A stretch of 56,212 bases of DNA from Acetobacteraceae bacterium (GCA_027487675.1 JAIYDD010000116.1:1-56212), one strand, 5' to 3'; shown: positions 7,690 through 16,377, numbered from the stretch's first letter. Notes: a model not told the origin generated them from the letters alone. Numbers and translations are program-made.

Positions 7690-9797
7690 GCGACGCGCCG
7701 AAGCCGCTGCCCACCAGCCTCGCCGCCAATCCGCGCCTGTCGCGCTGGCTGCGCTTCACGCCGCAGGGGCAGGTGGTGGTCTCGCCGGGCAAGGTGGAGA
7801 TCGGGCAGGGCATCCTGACCGCGCTCGCGCAGATCGCGGCCGACGAGCTGGACGTGGAACCTGCGCGCGTCGCGGTGCGGGCGGTGGCCACGCCGGACAG
7901 CCCGGATGAGGGCGTCACCTCCGGCAGCCTGTCGGTGCAGAACAGCGGCGTCGCGCTGCGCCATGCCTGCGCGGAGGCGCGCGGGATCTTCCTGCAGGTC
8001 GCCGCGCAGTCCTCCGGCGTCGCGCTCGATGCGCTGCGTGTCGAGGATGGTGAGTTCCTGGGGCCGCAGGGGCGCGTCGGGTCCTATTGGGAGCTTGCCG
8101 ATCGCGATCTGCTCGATTGCGACGCGACGCCGGGCAGCCGCGCCAAGCCGCCGGCGGCGCGTCGCGTCGCGGGGCGCTCCGCGCCGCGGCTCGACCTGCC
8201 GGACAAGGTGTTCGGGCGGCCGCGCTTCCTGCATGACCAGCGGCCCGACGGCCTGCTGCATGCGCGCGTGATCCGTCCGCCGGCGCGTGGCGCCAGGCTG
8301 CTCGAAGCTCCGGCTTCGGCGCTGCCGCCGGGCGTCACGCTGGCGCGCGACGGCAGCTTCCTGGCAGTGCTGGCCGAGAGCGAGCACCTGGCGGAGACCG
8401 CTGCACGGAAGCTGGAAGCCGCCTGCCGCTGGCAGGAAGCCGACACCTTGCCGGAGGAAGCGCAGCTCGCCGAATGGCTGCGCGCCGCGCCCGACCCGAT
8501 GGAGACCATCGCGGAACGCCAGGACGCGGCCGGCGACGTCGCGCAGCACGCGGAGGCCGGCTTCTTCCGCCCGCCGATCGCGCATGCCTCGATCGGGCCG
8601 TCCTGCGCCGTCGCGCGCTGGGATGGCGAGCGCGTCGAGATCTGGTCGCACACGCAGGGCCCGTACAATTTGCGCATGGACCTGGCGAAGGCGCTGCGCA
8701 TGGCGGAGGAGGCGATCCTCGTCCGGCATGTCGAGGGCGCGGGCTGCTACGGGCACAATGGCGCGGACGATGTCGCGCTGGATGCCGCGCTGGCCGCGCG
8801 TGCGGCGCCGGGGCGGCCGGTGCGCATGCTGTGGACGCGGGCGCAGGAGCTGGGGTGGTCGCCCTTCTCGTCCGCCATGCTGGTCGAGGTCTCGGCGGGG
8901 CTTGATGCCAGCGGCGGCATCGCGGAGTTCGCCGTCGAGGTGACGAGCAACGGCCATTCCTCCCGGCCCGGCCGCGGCAGCCTGCCGACGCTGCTGGCCG
9001 CGCCCGATCTCGCCGATCCCTTTCCACAGCCGCCGGCGATCAACCATGGGTTGCAGCGCGGCGGCGGGGCGCAGCGCAACGCGGTGCCGATCTATCGCGT
9101 GCCGAAGCTGCGCGTGGCGCTCAAGACCGTCACGGCGATGCCGCTGCGGACGTCGGCGATGCGCGGGCTTGGCGCGCCGGTGAATGTCTGGGCGATCGAG
9201 AGCGTGATGGACCAACTGGCCGCCATGGCCGGCGCCGATCCGCTGGAATTCCGCCTGCGCCACCTGGACGATGCGCGCGCGGCGGAGGTGCTGCGCGTGG
9301 CGGCCGAGATGGCCGGCTGGCGCGGCCGCGCGCGCGCCGAGGGTGTCGGGATGGGGATGGCCGTCGCGCGCTACAAGAACCTCGGCGCGTGGTGCGCGGT
9401 GGTGGCGGAGATCGAGGCGGCGGAGGTGATCCGCGCGCGTCGCATCTGGATCGCCGCCGACATGGGCGAGGTGGTGAACCCCGATGGCGCCGCGAACCAG
9501 CTGGAGGGCAGCGCGATCCATGCGACGAGCCAGGCGCTGAAGGAAGCGGTGCGTTTCGACCGTCGCAACGTGACGAGCGACAGCTGGGAGAGCTATCCGA
9601 TCCTGCGCTTCTCCGAGGTTCCCGCGGTGCAGGTGAAGCTGGTGGAACGCCCGGAACTGCCGCCCTTGGGCGCCGGCGAGCCGGCCTTCGGCCCCACGGT
9701 CGCCGCGATCGCGAATGCCATCCGCGATTCGCTCGGCGTGCAGCCGCGCGTCATGCCCTTCACGCCCGAGAACCTGGCCACGGCCCCCGCTGTCTGA
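7686..9797 (+). CDS. Molybdopterin-dependent hydroxylase large subunit (IorB/NicB-like)
   Basis: The 703-residue catalytic subunit resembles the large subunit of isoquinoline 1-oxidoreductase and nicotinate dehydrogenase: KVEIGQGILTALAQIAADEL near the N-terminus, SHTQGPYNLR and GCYGHNGADD in the molybdopterin region, MRGLGAPVNVWAIES, and a C-terminal GAGEPAFGPTVAAIANA, whose Glu is the expected catalytic base of this superfamily. It would hydroxylate an N-heteroaromatic ring or an aldehyde. No signal peptide is visible. It is the last gene of the plus-strand run and is followed by two strong hairpins. The substrate is not deducible. Confidence 0.88.
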   Translation: MSDAPKPLPTSLAANPRLSRWLRFTPQGQVVVSPGKVEIGQGILTALAQIAADELDVEPARVAVRAVATPDSPDEGVTSGSLSVQNSGVALRHACAEARGIFLQVAAQSSGVALDALRVEDGEFLGPQGRVGSYWELADRDLLDCDATPGSRAKPPAARRVAGRSAPRLDLPDKVFGRPRFLHDQRPDGLLHARVIRPPARGARLLEAPASALPPGVTLARDGSFLAVLAESEHLAETAARKLEAACRWQEADTLPEEAQLAEWLRAAPDPMETIAERQDAAGDVAQHAEAGFFRPPIAHASIGPSCAVARWDGERVEIWSHTQGPYNLRMDLAKALRMAEEAILVRHVEGAGCYGHNGADDVALDAALAARAAPGRPVRMLWTRAQELGWSPFSSAMLVEVSAGLDASGGIAEFAVEVTSNGHSSRPGRGSLPTLLAAPDLADPFPQPPAINHGLQRGGGAQRNAVPIYRVPKLRVALKTVTAMPLRTSAMRGLGAPVNVWAIESVMDQLAAMAGADPLEFRLRHLDDARAAEVLRVAAEMAGWRGRARAEGVGMGMAVARYKNLGAWCAVVAEIEAAEVIRARRIWIAADMGEVVNPDGAANQLEGSAIHATSQALKEAVRFDRRNVTSDSWESYPILRFSEVPAVQVKLVERPELPPLGAGEPAFGPTVAAIANAIRDSLGVQPRVMPFTPENLATAPAV

Positions 9798-9803
9798 TGG
9801 GAT

Positions 9804-9825
9804 CCAAGGGCCTTTCGGCCCTTGG
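9804..9825 (+). terminator. Hairpin after the molybdenum hydroxylase gene
   Basis: A perfect 9-bp stem, CCAAGGGCC/GGCCCTTGG, with a TTTC loop starts 7 bases after the stop codon. No T-tract follows. It lies between two convergent genes and probably ends transcription or protects the 3' end. Confidence 0.6.
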
Positions 9826-9836
9826 CATGGGGGGCA

Positions 9837-9861
9837 CCGGGGGGAACGGAGTTCCCCCCGG
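9837..9861. terminator. Bidirectional hairpin between convergent genes
   Basis: A perfect 11-bp stem, CCGGGGGGAAC/GTTCCCCCCGG, with a GGA loop, 10 bases from the cdd stop codon on the other strand. Hairpins of the same build recur at 38829-38883, which suggests a genome-wide terminator or repeat family in this organism. Confidence 0.6.
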
Positions 9862-9871
9862 GGGGCGTTCG

Positions 9872-10261
9872 CTACGCTCCGAGGTTCTCCGGCCCGAAGC
9901 TGTCCGGCAGCAGCTCGTCCAGCGTCCGCACCAGCCTTTCGCTGCCGGCTTCGTCCACCATCCGCACGCGCGTGTTGCCGCTGCTGAATTCGCGCAGCTT
10001 CTGGCGGCAGCCGCCGCAGGGCGTGCAGAGGCCGGCGCCAGCGACCACGACCTCCGCGATGCGCCGCCCGCCGGCGAGCACCATCGCGGCGATGGCGCCG
10101 GCTTCCGCGCAGGTGCCTTGCGGATAGGCCGCGTTCTCCACGTTGCAGCCGGCGTGGATCGCACCGTGCTCGTCGCGGATCGCGGCGCCGACGGCGAAGC
10201 GCGAATAGGGCGCGTGGGCGCGGGCGCGGGCGGCGAGGGCTGCGGCGACGAGGGCGTCCAT
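9872..10261 (-). CDS. cdd: Cytidine deaminase
   Basis: A 129-residue zinc enzyme that deaminates cytidine or deoxycytidine to uridine or deoxyuridine in pyrimidine salvage. The zinc and catalytic site is complete: Cys51-Ala-Glu53 (QGTCAEAGAI) plus Cys82 and Cys85 (TPCGGCRQ). The N-terminal APYSRFAVGAAI is also typical. Length fits the homotetrameric class. Its start overlaps the permease stop by one base, and it is the last gene of a nucleoside uptake operon, which supports a salvage role for imported nucleosides. Confidence 0.95.
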   Translation of the reverse strand: MDALVAAALAARARAHAPYSRFAVGAAIRDEHGAIHAGCNVENAAYPQGTCAEAGAIAAMVLAGGRRIAEVVVAGAGLCTPCGGCRQKLREFSSGNTRVRMVDEAGSERLVRTLDELLPDSFGPENLGA

Positions 10262-11232
10262 CAGCGCTCCTTCACGTAGGGCACGCCGGCGGCGCGCGGC
10301 GGGATGGCGCGGCCGACGAAGCCGGCGAGCAGCACAACCGTCAGCACATAGGGCACCGCCTGCATCGCCTGCACGGGTACGGTCACGCCAAAGACCGGCA
10401 CGCCCTGCAGGCGGATCGCCAGCGCGTCGAGCAGGCCGAAGGCCAGGCAGGTCCACAGCACCGGCCAGGGCCGCCACTTCGCGACGATCAGCGCGGCGAG
10501 CGCGATGAAGCCTCGGCCCGCCGTCATGTCGGTGGAGAAGGCGGCGCCTTGCGCGGTGGAGATGGTGGCGCCCGCCATGCCGCACAGCACGCCCGCGATC
10601 AGCACGCCCGCATAGCGCAGCTTCGCCACCGAGATGCCGGCGGAATCGACGGCCGCCGGGTTCTCGCCGCAAGCACGCAGCCGCAGGCCGAAGCGCGTGC
10701 GCCACAGCAGGAAGGCCGCGACGGGGACCAGCGCGAAGGCGATGTAGACCGGCGCGGTGTGGCCGCCGATGACGGTGACGAGCAGGCGGCCGAGCAGGGG
10801 GATCTCGGCGATCCACTCCGCGCCGGGCAGCGGCAGCGCGGGGAAGCGCGCATCGGCGGGCAAGGCGGGCGTCTGCCCGCCCTGCCGGAACCAGGCGAGC
10901 GCCAGCGTCGCCGTCAGCCCCGCCGCCAGCACGTTGATCGCCATGCCGGAGACCACCTGATTGCCGCGCAGCGTGACGCAGGCGAAGGCGTGCAGCAGCG
11001 CGAGCAGGCTGGCCGCGCCGATCGCCGCACCCAGCCCGTACCACACGCTGCCCGTCACCGTGGCGGTCGCGGCGGCCGCGAAGGCTCCGGCAAGCATCTT
11101 GCCCTCCAGCCCCACATCCACCACGCCGCTGCGTTCCGCGAACAGGCCGGCGAGGGCGGCCAGGATCAGCGGCGTCGCCACGCGCAGCGTCGCGGCGAGG
11201 ATCGGCGCGATGGTGTCGAGAAGGGCTTCCAT
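10261..11232 (-). CDS. Nucleoside ABC transporter permease (NupQ/YufQ-like)
   Basis: A 323-residue inner-membrane permease of the sugar/nucleoside (branched-chain permease) superfamily. It opens with ILAATLRVATPLILAALAGLFAERSGVVDVGLEGKML, the family hallmark, and has about eight hydrophobic segments. LRACGENPAAVDSAG is the conserved cytoplasmic loop that contacts the ATPase. It pairs with the permease encoded 6 bases upstream on the same strand. The adjacent cytidine deaminase and BMP receptor indicate nucleosides as substrates. Confidence 0.88.
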   Translation of the reverse strand: MEALLDTIAPILAATLRVATPLILAALAGLFAERSGVVDVGLEGKMLAGAFAAAATATVTGSVWYGLGAAIGAASLLALLHAFACVTLRGNQVVSGMAINVLAAGLTATLALAWFRQGGQTPALPADARFPALPLPGAEWIAEIPLLGRLLVTVIGGHTAPVYIAFALVPVAAFLLWRTRFGLRLRACGENPAAVDSAGISVAKLRYAGVLIAGVLCGMAGATISTAQGAAFSTDMTAGRGFIALAALIVAKWRPWPVLWTCLAFGLLDALAIRLQGVPVFGVTVPVQAMQAVPYVLTVVLLAGFVGRAIPPRAAGVPYVKER

Positions 11233-11238
11233 CGCCGA

Positions 11239-12309
11239 TCAGGCCCTGGCCGCGAACAGGCGCGCCAGCGGCGCGCGCAGCAGCCCGCCGAGCGCGCCGG
11301 TGAACAGGATGACGAGGCCCTGCACCACCAGCACCGTCTCGCGCGGCAGTTCCGGCATTTCGAACGCCAGTTCCGCGCCGCCCTGCGCCAGCGCGCCGAA
11401 CAGCAGCGCGGCCAGCAGCACGCCGACCGGATGGTTGCGCCCCATCAGCGCCACGGCGATGCCGGTGAAGCCCGCGCCGCCCGTGAAGTTCAGGATCAGC
11501 TTGTCCTGCGAACCCAGGATCTGGTTCACCGCGATGCCCGCCGCCAGCGCGCCGGAGATCGCCATGGCGGCGACGATGCGCCGGCCCTGGTCGATGCCCG
11601 CGTAGTCCGCGGCATCGGGGTTCGATCCCACCACGCGCAGCCCGTAGCCCCAGGGCGTGCGCCAGACCAGCACCCACACGGCCAGCGCGGCGACCAGCGC
11701 CAGCGGCAGCGCCAGGTTCACCGGGCTGCGGCCGGGGAAGCCGAAATCGGACAGCGGCGACAGGCCGACGGCGAAGCGCCGCGTCTCGGGCGCCATGTTG
11801 CCGGGCTCGATCAGCACGTTCACCAGCAGATAGACCATCAGCGACGCGGCGATGAAGTTGAACATGATGGTGGTGATGACGACGTGGCTGCCGCGCCGCG
11901 CCTGCAGCCAGCCCGGCACCGCGCCCCAGGCCGCGCCGAAGCCGGCCCCCGCCAGGATCGCCAGCGGCACGACGATGCCGGCGGGCAGCGATGCGTCGAG
12001 CCACAGCATCACCAGCGCCAGGCCCAGCCCGCCGAGCGCCGCCTGGCCTTCCGCGCCGATGTTGAACAGCCCGCATTTGAAGGCGATGGCGACGGCCAGC
12101 CCCGCGAAGGCCATGTCGGTCGCGTAGAACAGCGTGAAGCCGACGGAATCCCAGGACCCGAAGCTGCCGACCAGCAGCGCCTGCAAGGCCGCCGCCGGCG
12201 ACTGCCCCGCGGCCACCACGACGATCGCGGAGACCAGCAGCGCCAGCACCAGGTTCAGTACCGGCAGCAGCACCAGGTCCGCCCAGCGCGGCAGCGGACG
12301 CAGGCTCAT
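11239..12309 (-). CDS. Nucleoside ABC transporter permease (NupP/YufP-like)
   Basis: A 356-residue permease with around nine membrane segments. The sequence FKCGLFNIGAEGQAALGGLG and the loop LRVVGSNPDAADYAGID mark it as the second permease of BMP-type nucleoside importers. It overlaps the ATPase gene by 4 bases. It is slightly longer than its partner because of an N-terminal extension that includes an extra helix, as usual for the YufP branch. Confidence 0.88.
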   Translation of the reverse strand: MSLRPLPRWADLVLLPVLNLVLALLVSAIVVVAAGQSPAAALQALLVGSFGSWDSVGFTLFYATDMAFAGLAVAIAFKCGLFNIGAEGQAALGGLGLALVMLWLDASLPAGIVVPLAILAGAGFGAAWGAVPGWLQARRGSHVVITTIMFNFIAASLMVYLLVNVLIEPGNMAPETRRFAVGLSPLSDFGFPGRSPVNLALPLALVAALAVWVLVWRTPWGYGLRVVGSNPDAADYAGIDQGRRIVAAMAISGALAAGIAVNQILGSQDKLILNFTGGAGFTGIAVALMGRNHPVGVLLAALLFGALAQGGAELAFEMPELPRETVLVVQGLVILFTGALGGLLRAPLARLFAARA

Positions 12310-13820
12310 GCGTGCGCCCCTGCCATCAGCAGGCCGAGCTGGCGTTCATCCGCGGCACCGGCCGGCAGTTCGCCCGAAAGGCGGCCGTCGAACATCACCA
12401 GGATGCGGTCCGACAGCGCCAGGATCTCGTCCAGCTCGACGGAGACCAGCAGCACCGCCTTGCCGGCGTCGCGCCAGCGGCGCAGGCGCGTGTGGATCGC
12501 CTCGATCCCGCCGATGTCCACGCCGCGCGTCGGCTGGCCGACCAGCAGCACCTCCGGCGCGCGTTCCAGCTCCCGCGCCATGATCAGCTTCTGCTGGTTG
12601 CCCCCGGAGAACAGCGAGGATCGCAGCCGTGGCGCGGCCGGGCGCACATCGTGGTCGCGCATCAGCCGCGCCGCATGCGCGTTGACGCGGGACCGCGAGA
12701 ACAGGCCCAGCACGCGGCGCCAGGCCGGGTCGCGGTGATAGCCGAGGATGGCGCTGTCCTGCGCCTCGAACTCCGCGACCAGGCCGTGGCGCAGGCGGTC
12801 TTCCGGCACATGCGCGACGCCGCGGCGGCGGATCTGCGCGGCGTCCAGGCCGGCGATGTTTTGCCCGCGCAGGGTGATCGCGCCGGCCTCCGGCGCGCGC
12901 ATGCCGGACAGCGCTTCCAGCAGCTCGGTCTGGCCATTGCCGGCGACGCCGGCGAGGCCCAGGATCTCGCCCGCATGCAGGGCGAAGGTGACGCCGCGCA
13001 CGCGCTCCACGCCGGCATTGTCGCGCACGCGCAGGTCGTCCACGTGCAGCAGCGCGGGGCCGGGCGTGGCGGGGATGGGGCGGGAGGATGCGGCGGGGCG
13101 GCGGCCGATCATCAGCTCGCCGAGCTCCGCGGCGGTGGTCTCGGCGGTCTCGCGATGCGCCACCATCCGGCCGGCGCGCATGACGGAGACGCGGTCCGTC
13201 ACCGCCATCACTTCCCGCAATTTGTGGGTGATGAGGATGACGGCCTTGCCCTCGTCGCGCAGCGCGCGGAGGACGCGGAACAGGTCGTCGGCTTCCTGTG
13301 GGGTCAGCACGCCGGTGGGCTCGTCGAGGATCAGCACCTCGGCGCCGCGGTGCAGCGCCTTCAGGATCTCGACGCGCTGGCGGGCGCCGACGGGCAGGTC
13401 GGCGATGCGGGCATCGGGGTCCACCACCAGCCCGTAGTCGCGGCCGAGGCGCAGCAGGTTCTGCCGCGCATGCGCCGTGCCTTCGGCGAGCAGCGCGCCG
13501 CCCTCGGCGCCCAGCATCACGTTCTCCAGCACGGTGAAGGGCTCGACCAGCATGAAGTGCTGGTGGACCATCTCGATGCCGAGGCGCGCGGCATCCGCGC
13601 TGTCGCGGATGACGGCCGGGTTCCCGTCCACCAGGATCTGGCCGGAATCGGCCGGGTGGAAGCCGTGCAGGATGGCCATCAGCGTGGACTTGCCCGCGCC
13701 GTTTTCGCCGATGACGCCGTGGATGGAGCCGCGCTCGACGCGCAGGTCCACGGAATCGTTGGCCAGCACATGGCCGAAGCGCTTGGACACGCCGCGGCAT
13801 TCGATGGCGGGTGCGGTCAT
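12306..13820 (-). CDS. Nucleoside ABC transporter ATP-binding protein, double NBD (NupO/YufO-like)
   Basis: A 504-residue cytoplasmic ATPase with two fused nucleotide-binding domains. The first has Walker A GENGAGKST (about residues 38-46), a relaxed signature LPVGARQRVEIL and Walker B LILDEPT. The second has a degenerate P-loop, GVAGNGQTELL, and signature FSGGNQQKL. This asymmetry is normal for sugar/nucleoside importers. It energises the two permeases encoded next. The 225 bases separating it from the receptor gene hold repeats, so receptor and ATPase may be expressed at different levels. Confidence 0.93.
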   Translation of the reverse strand: MTAPAIECRGVSKRFGHVLANDSVDLRVERGSIHGVIGENGAGKSTLMAILHGFHPADSGQILVDGNPAVIRDSADAARLGIEMVHQHFMLVEPFTVLENVMLGAEGGALLAEGTAHARQNLLRLGRDYGLVVDPDARIADLPVGARQRVEILKALHRGAEVLILDEPTGVLTPQEADDLFRVLRALRDEGKAVILITHKLREVMAVTDRVSVMRAGRMVAHRETAETTAAELGELMIGRRPAASSRPIPATPGPALLHVDDLRVRDNAGVERVRGVTFALHAGEILGLAGVAGNGQTELLEALSGMRAPEAGAITLRGQNIAGLDAAQIRRRGVAHVPEDRLRHGLVAEFEAQDSAILGYHRDPAWRRVLGLFSRSRVNAHAARLMRDHDVRPAAPRLRSSLFSGGNQQKLIMARELERAPEVLLVGQPTRGVDIGGIEAIHTRLRRWRDAGKAVLLVSVELDEILALSDRILVMFDGRLSGELPAGAADERQLGLLMAGAHA

Positions 13821-13865
13821 GGTGGGGAAGCTGCGCGGGGGCTGGGGAGGCCCCCCTCACCCCGA

Positions 13866-13892
13866 CCCTCTCCCCCCGTCGGGGGGAGAGGG
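13866..13892. repeat. Extragenic palindrome of the CTCTCCCCCC family
   Basis: A perfect 12-bp stem, CCCTCTCCCCCC/GGGGGGAGAGGG, around GTC, preceded by CCCCTCACCCCGA. Near-identical palindromes occur at 29124-29150 and inside both MITE-like elements (26441-26463 and 44837-44859). It lies between the ATPase and the receptor gene. Confidence 0.75.
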
Positions 13893-13940
13893 AGAAGGGG
13901 GGCGGCCCTTGCCAGGATCAGCGCCAAACCGGGGCTCCCG

Positions 13941-14021
13941 CGTCACGCTGAAAGCGTTCCCTCGGCACGTCACGCTGAACGCCTGCCTTCGGCACGTCAC
14001 GCTGAACGCCTGCCTTCGGCA
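13941..14021. repeat. Three tandem 27-bp repeats
   Basis: Three head-to-tail copies occupy 13941-13967, 13968-13994 and 13995-14021. Each begins CGTCACGCTGAA and ends TTCGGCA or CTCGGCA. Copies 2 and 3 are identical over their full length and copy 1 differs in the middle. They sit 24 bases downstream of the BMP receptor gene's stop, in the gap before the ATPase gene. Confidence 0.85.
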
Positions 14022-14045
14022 CGACGCGCAGCAACGTCTTGGGGA

Positions 14046-15044
14046 TCACTGCACCGGGCAGGTATTGTTGGACATGAAGTCGTGCACGGTGACGCGGCCG
14101 GCCACGACCTCGGCGCGCGCCTGCTCGATGCGCGCGCGCATCTCGGTGGTCACCAGCGCGGCATTGTGCTCGTCGAAGGAGACGCCGACGCCGTCCTCCG
14201 CGAGGCCCAGCACCTGCCGGCCGCCGCGCCAGGTTCCCGCGCGCGCCTGCTCGAAGGCGATGCGGGTGGCGACATCCACGCGCTTCAGCATCGAGGTCAG
14301 CACGCGACCCGGATGCAGGTGGTTCTGGTTGGAATCGACCCCGATGCCGAGCCGGCCGGCATCGGCGGCGGCCTGCAGCACGCCCGTGCCGGTGCCGCCG
14401 GCGGCGTGGAAGATCACGTCGGCGCCGCGCTCGATCTGGCTGCGGGCGAGCTCCGCGCCGCGCACCGGGTCGCGCCAGGCGGCGGGGGTGGAGCCGGTCA
14501 TGTTCTGGAAGACCTGCACGTTCGGGTTCACCGCGCGCGCGCCCTGGACGTAGCCGCAGGCGAATTTGCGGATCAGCGGGATGTCCATGCCGCCGACGAA
14601 GCCGACGCGGCCCGAGCGGCTGGCCATCGCGGCCATCATGCCGGCCAGGTAGCTGCCCTGCTCCTCCCGGAACAGCACGGACTGCACGTTCGGCGCATCG
14701 ACGAAGCTGTCGATGATGACGAAGCGGGTCTGCGGGAATTCGGCGGCGACCGCGGTGACGGCGGCGCGCTGGGCGAAGCCGACGGCCACGATCGGGTCCT
14801 GGCCGCGGCGGGCGAAGTTGCGCAGCGCCTGCTCGCGCTGCGGCTCGGCGGTGACTTCGAACTCGGTCACCTGGATGCCGGTGGCCTGCTGGAATTCCTG
14901 GCCGCCGCGATGGACCGCCTCGTTGAAGGAGCGGTCGAAGCGGCCGCCCATGTCGAAGACGATGGCGGGGCGGATCTGCTGCGCGAACGCAGTTCCGCCG
15001 GACAGGACCAGGGCGCCGAGCGCGGCGAGCAGCAACCTACGCAT
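14046..15044 (-). CDS. BMP-family nucleoside-binding protein
   Basis: A 332-residue periplasmic receptor of the basic membrane protein (BMP/PnrA/BmpA) family. The signal peptide ends at TAFAQ and mature sequence begins with PAIVFDMGGRFDRSFNEA, where the family normally has a D-x-SFNE ligand motif. Further marks are VGFVGGMDIPLI, FHAAGGTGTGVL and GVDSNQ, which contact the nucleoside in this fold. It is the first gene of the minus-strand nucleoside operon. It carries no lipobox Cys, so it appears soluble rather than lipid-anchored. Confidence 0.92.
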   Translation of the reverse strand: MRRLLLAALGALVLSGGTAFAQQIRPAIVFDMGGRFDRSFNEAVHRGGQEFQQATGIQVTEFEVTAEPQREQALRNFARRGQDPIVAVGFAQRAAVTAVAAEFPQTRFVIIDSFVDAPNVQSVLFREEQGSYLAGMMAAMASRSGRVGFVGGMDIPLIRKFACGYVQGARAVNPNVQVFQNMTGSTPAAWRDPVRGAELARSQIERGADVIFHAAGGTGTGVLQAAADAGRLGIGVDSNQNHLHPGRVLTSMLKRVDVATRIAFEQARAGTWRGGRQVLGLAEDGVGVSFDEHNAALVTTEMRARIEQARAEVVAGRVTVHDFMSNNTCPVQ

Positions 15045-15150
15045 GCGGGGGGGACCTCATCGAAGCGTGAAGATCGCGTAACCTGCGCTGCGGCGCGGCG
15101 GACGTCAACGCGGAGGTGGGGGGCGGGGGCCGGCAAGGCCCCCACCCCGA

Positions 15151-15175
15151 CCCTCCCCCGCAAAGCGGGGGAGGG
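15151..15175. terminator. Hairpin between phnW-like gene and BMP operon
   Basis: A perfect 11-bp stem, CCCTCCCCCGC/GCGGGGGAGGG, with an AAA loop and the usual CCCCACCCCGA lead-in of the extragenic repeat family. It lies 35 bases beyond the aminotransferase stop codon, so it could stop read-through into the nucleoside operon. Confidence 0.5.
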
Positions 15176-15209
15176 AGGCGGCTGCCCGTCGGGCCGCCCG
15201 TTGGCGCCT

Positions 15210-16325
15210 TCAGGCCGCGGCCTGGCGGCCCAGGCCCATCTCGGCCAGCACGATCCGCATCTGGTCCAGCGCGAAGCGGATGTCGGCTTCCCCGATCGCG
15301 CCGATGCAGGCGATGCGGATGGTCGGCGTCGTGGTGTTCCAGAAATTGCTGATCAGCACGCCGCGGGCCTTCATCGCCGTGATGAAACCCTTGAAACCCC
15401 AGGCCGGATCGGCGGGCTGGTGGACGTTGACGATGATCGGGCCCTGGTGGCGCTTCTCGAGATACGGGCGGAAGCCCAGCGCGACCAGGCCGTCATACAG
15501 CACCTCCGCGTTGCGGGCGTAGCGCGCCAGGCGGGCGGGCTGGCCGCCCTCGGCCTCGTAGAGGTCCATGGCCACCCGGAAGGCGCGCAGCGCCTGCACC
15601 GCCGGCGTGAAGCGAAAGCTGCCCCAGCCATTGACCAGGGCGTGGCGATAGACGTCCGACAGGTCCAGCAGCCAGGACCCGGCATTGCCCTGCGCCGCCT
15701 CCAGCGCCGGCACGGCGGCCACCGCGAAGCCGATGCCGGGCATCCCCTCGATGCACTTGTTCGAGGTGAACACCACCACGTCGCATTCCGGGTGGTCTTC
15801 CATGCGGAAGGGCAGCGCGCCGAAGCCGGAGACGGCATCGCAGATCAGCCGCCGCCCGGCCGCGCGGATCACCTCGCCCAGGGCGTTCGGGTCGTTGACG
15901 ATGCCGCTGCCGGTTTCGCTGACCACCACGGCGACATGCGTTGCCCCCGGGTTCGCCTCCAGTGCGGCGGCCAGCCGTTCGGGCGCCATCGGCTCGGTGT
16001 CCGGGCCCTTCAGGGGGATGGCGACGCGCCCGGCCTCGGTCGCCAGCCGCACCAGGCGGTCGGCGTAGTTGCCGTTCTGGATCACCAGCAGCTTGCCGCC
16101 GGCGGGGACGAAGGTGCGCACCGCGGCCTCCACCACCATGTGCCCGCAGCCGGGCAGCGGCAGCGCGACGTGCTGCCCGGGCGTGCCGCCGGCGATCGCC
16201 ACGATGCGGGGCCGCATGGCGGCGTATTCGGCCCGGAACTCGTCGTCCCAGGGGGCGATGTCGTCGGCCATCACTGCGCGGACCTCGGGGCGGGTCTGCA
16301 CGGGGCCGGGGATCAGCAGCAGCAT
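15210..16325 (-). CDS. Class V aminotransferase, 2-aminoethylphosphonate:pyruvate transaminase-like
   Basis: A 371-residue PLP enzyme of the alanine-glyoxylate/PhnW group. The N-terminus LLLIPGPVQTRPEV, the glycine-rich PGCGHMVVEAAVR, CDAVSGFGA and the Schiff-base lysine in TSNKCIEGMPG are in the expected order, and WGSFRFTP is typical of PhnW. Such enzymes transfer the amino group of 2-aminoethylphosphonate to pyruvate, or act as serine/alanine-glyoxylate transaminases. No phosphonatase, PhnX or phosphonate transporter is nearby, so the true amino donor is uncertain. Confidence 0.75.
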   Translation of the reverse strand: MLLLIPGPVQTRPEVRAVMADDIAPWDDEFRAEYAAMRPRIVAIAGGTPGQHVALPLPGCGHMVVEAAVRTFVPAGGKLLVIQNGNYADRLVRLATEAGRVAIPLKGPDTEPMAPERLAAALEANPGATHVAVVVSETGSGIVNDPNALGEVIRAAGRRLICDAVSGFGALPFRMEDHPECDVVVFTSNKCIEGMPGIGFAVAAVPALEAAQGNAGSWLLDLSDVYRHALVNGWGSFRFTPAVQALRAFRVAMDLYEAEGGQPARLARYARNAEVLYDGLVALGFRPYLEKRHQGPIIVNVHQPADPAWGFKGFITAMKARGVLISNFWNTTTPTIRIACIGAIGEADIRFALDQMRIVLAEMGLGRQAAA

Positions 16326-16377
16326 GGAACCTGTCCGTGGCGAAGGCGGCGGGCGCTAGATGCGCCCGCGGCCGCGT

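Noticed and set aside
7512-9521. 669-codon minus-strand reading frame
   Set aside because: It is antisense to the molybdenum hydroxylase, whose domain motifs are clear.
13941-14021. CRISPR array
   Set aside because: The repeats are head to tail with no spacers, and no cas genes are near.
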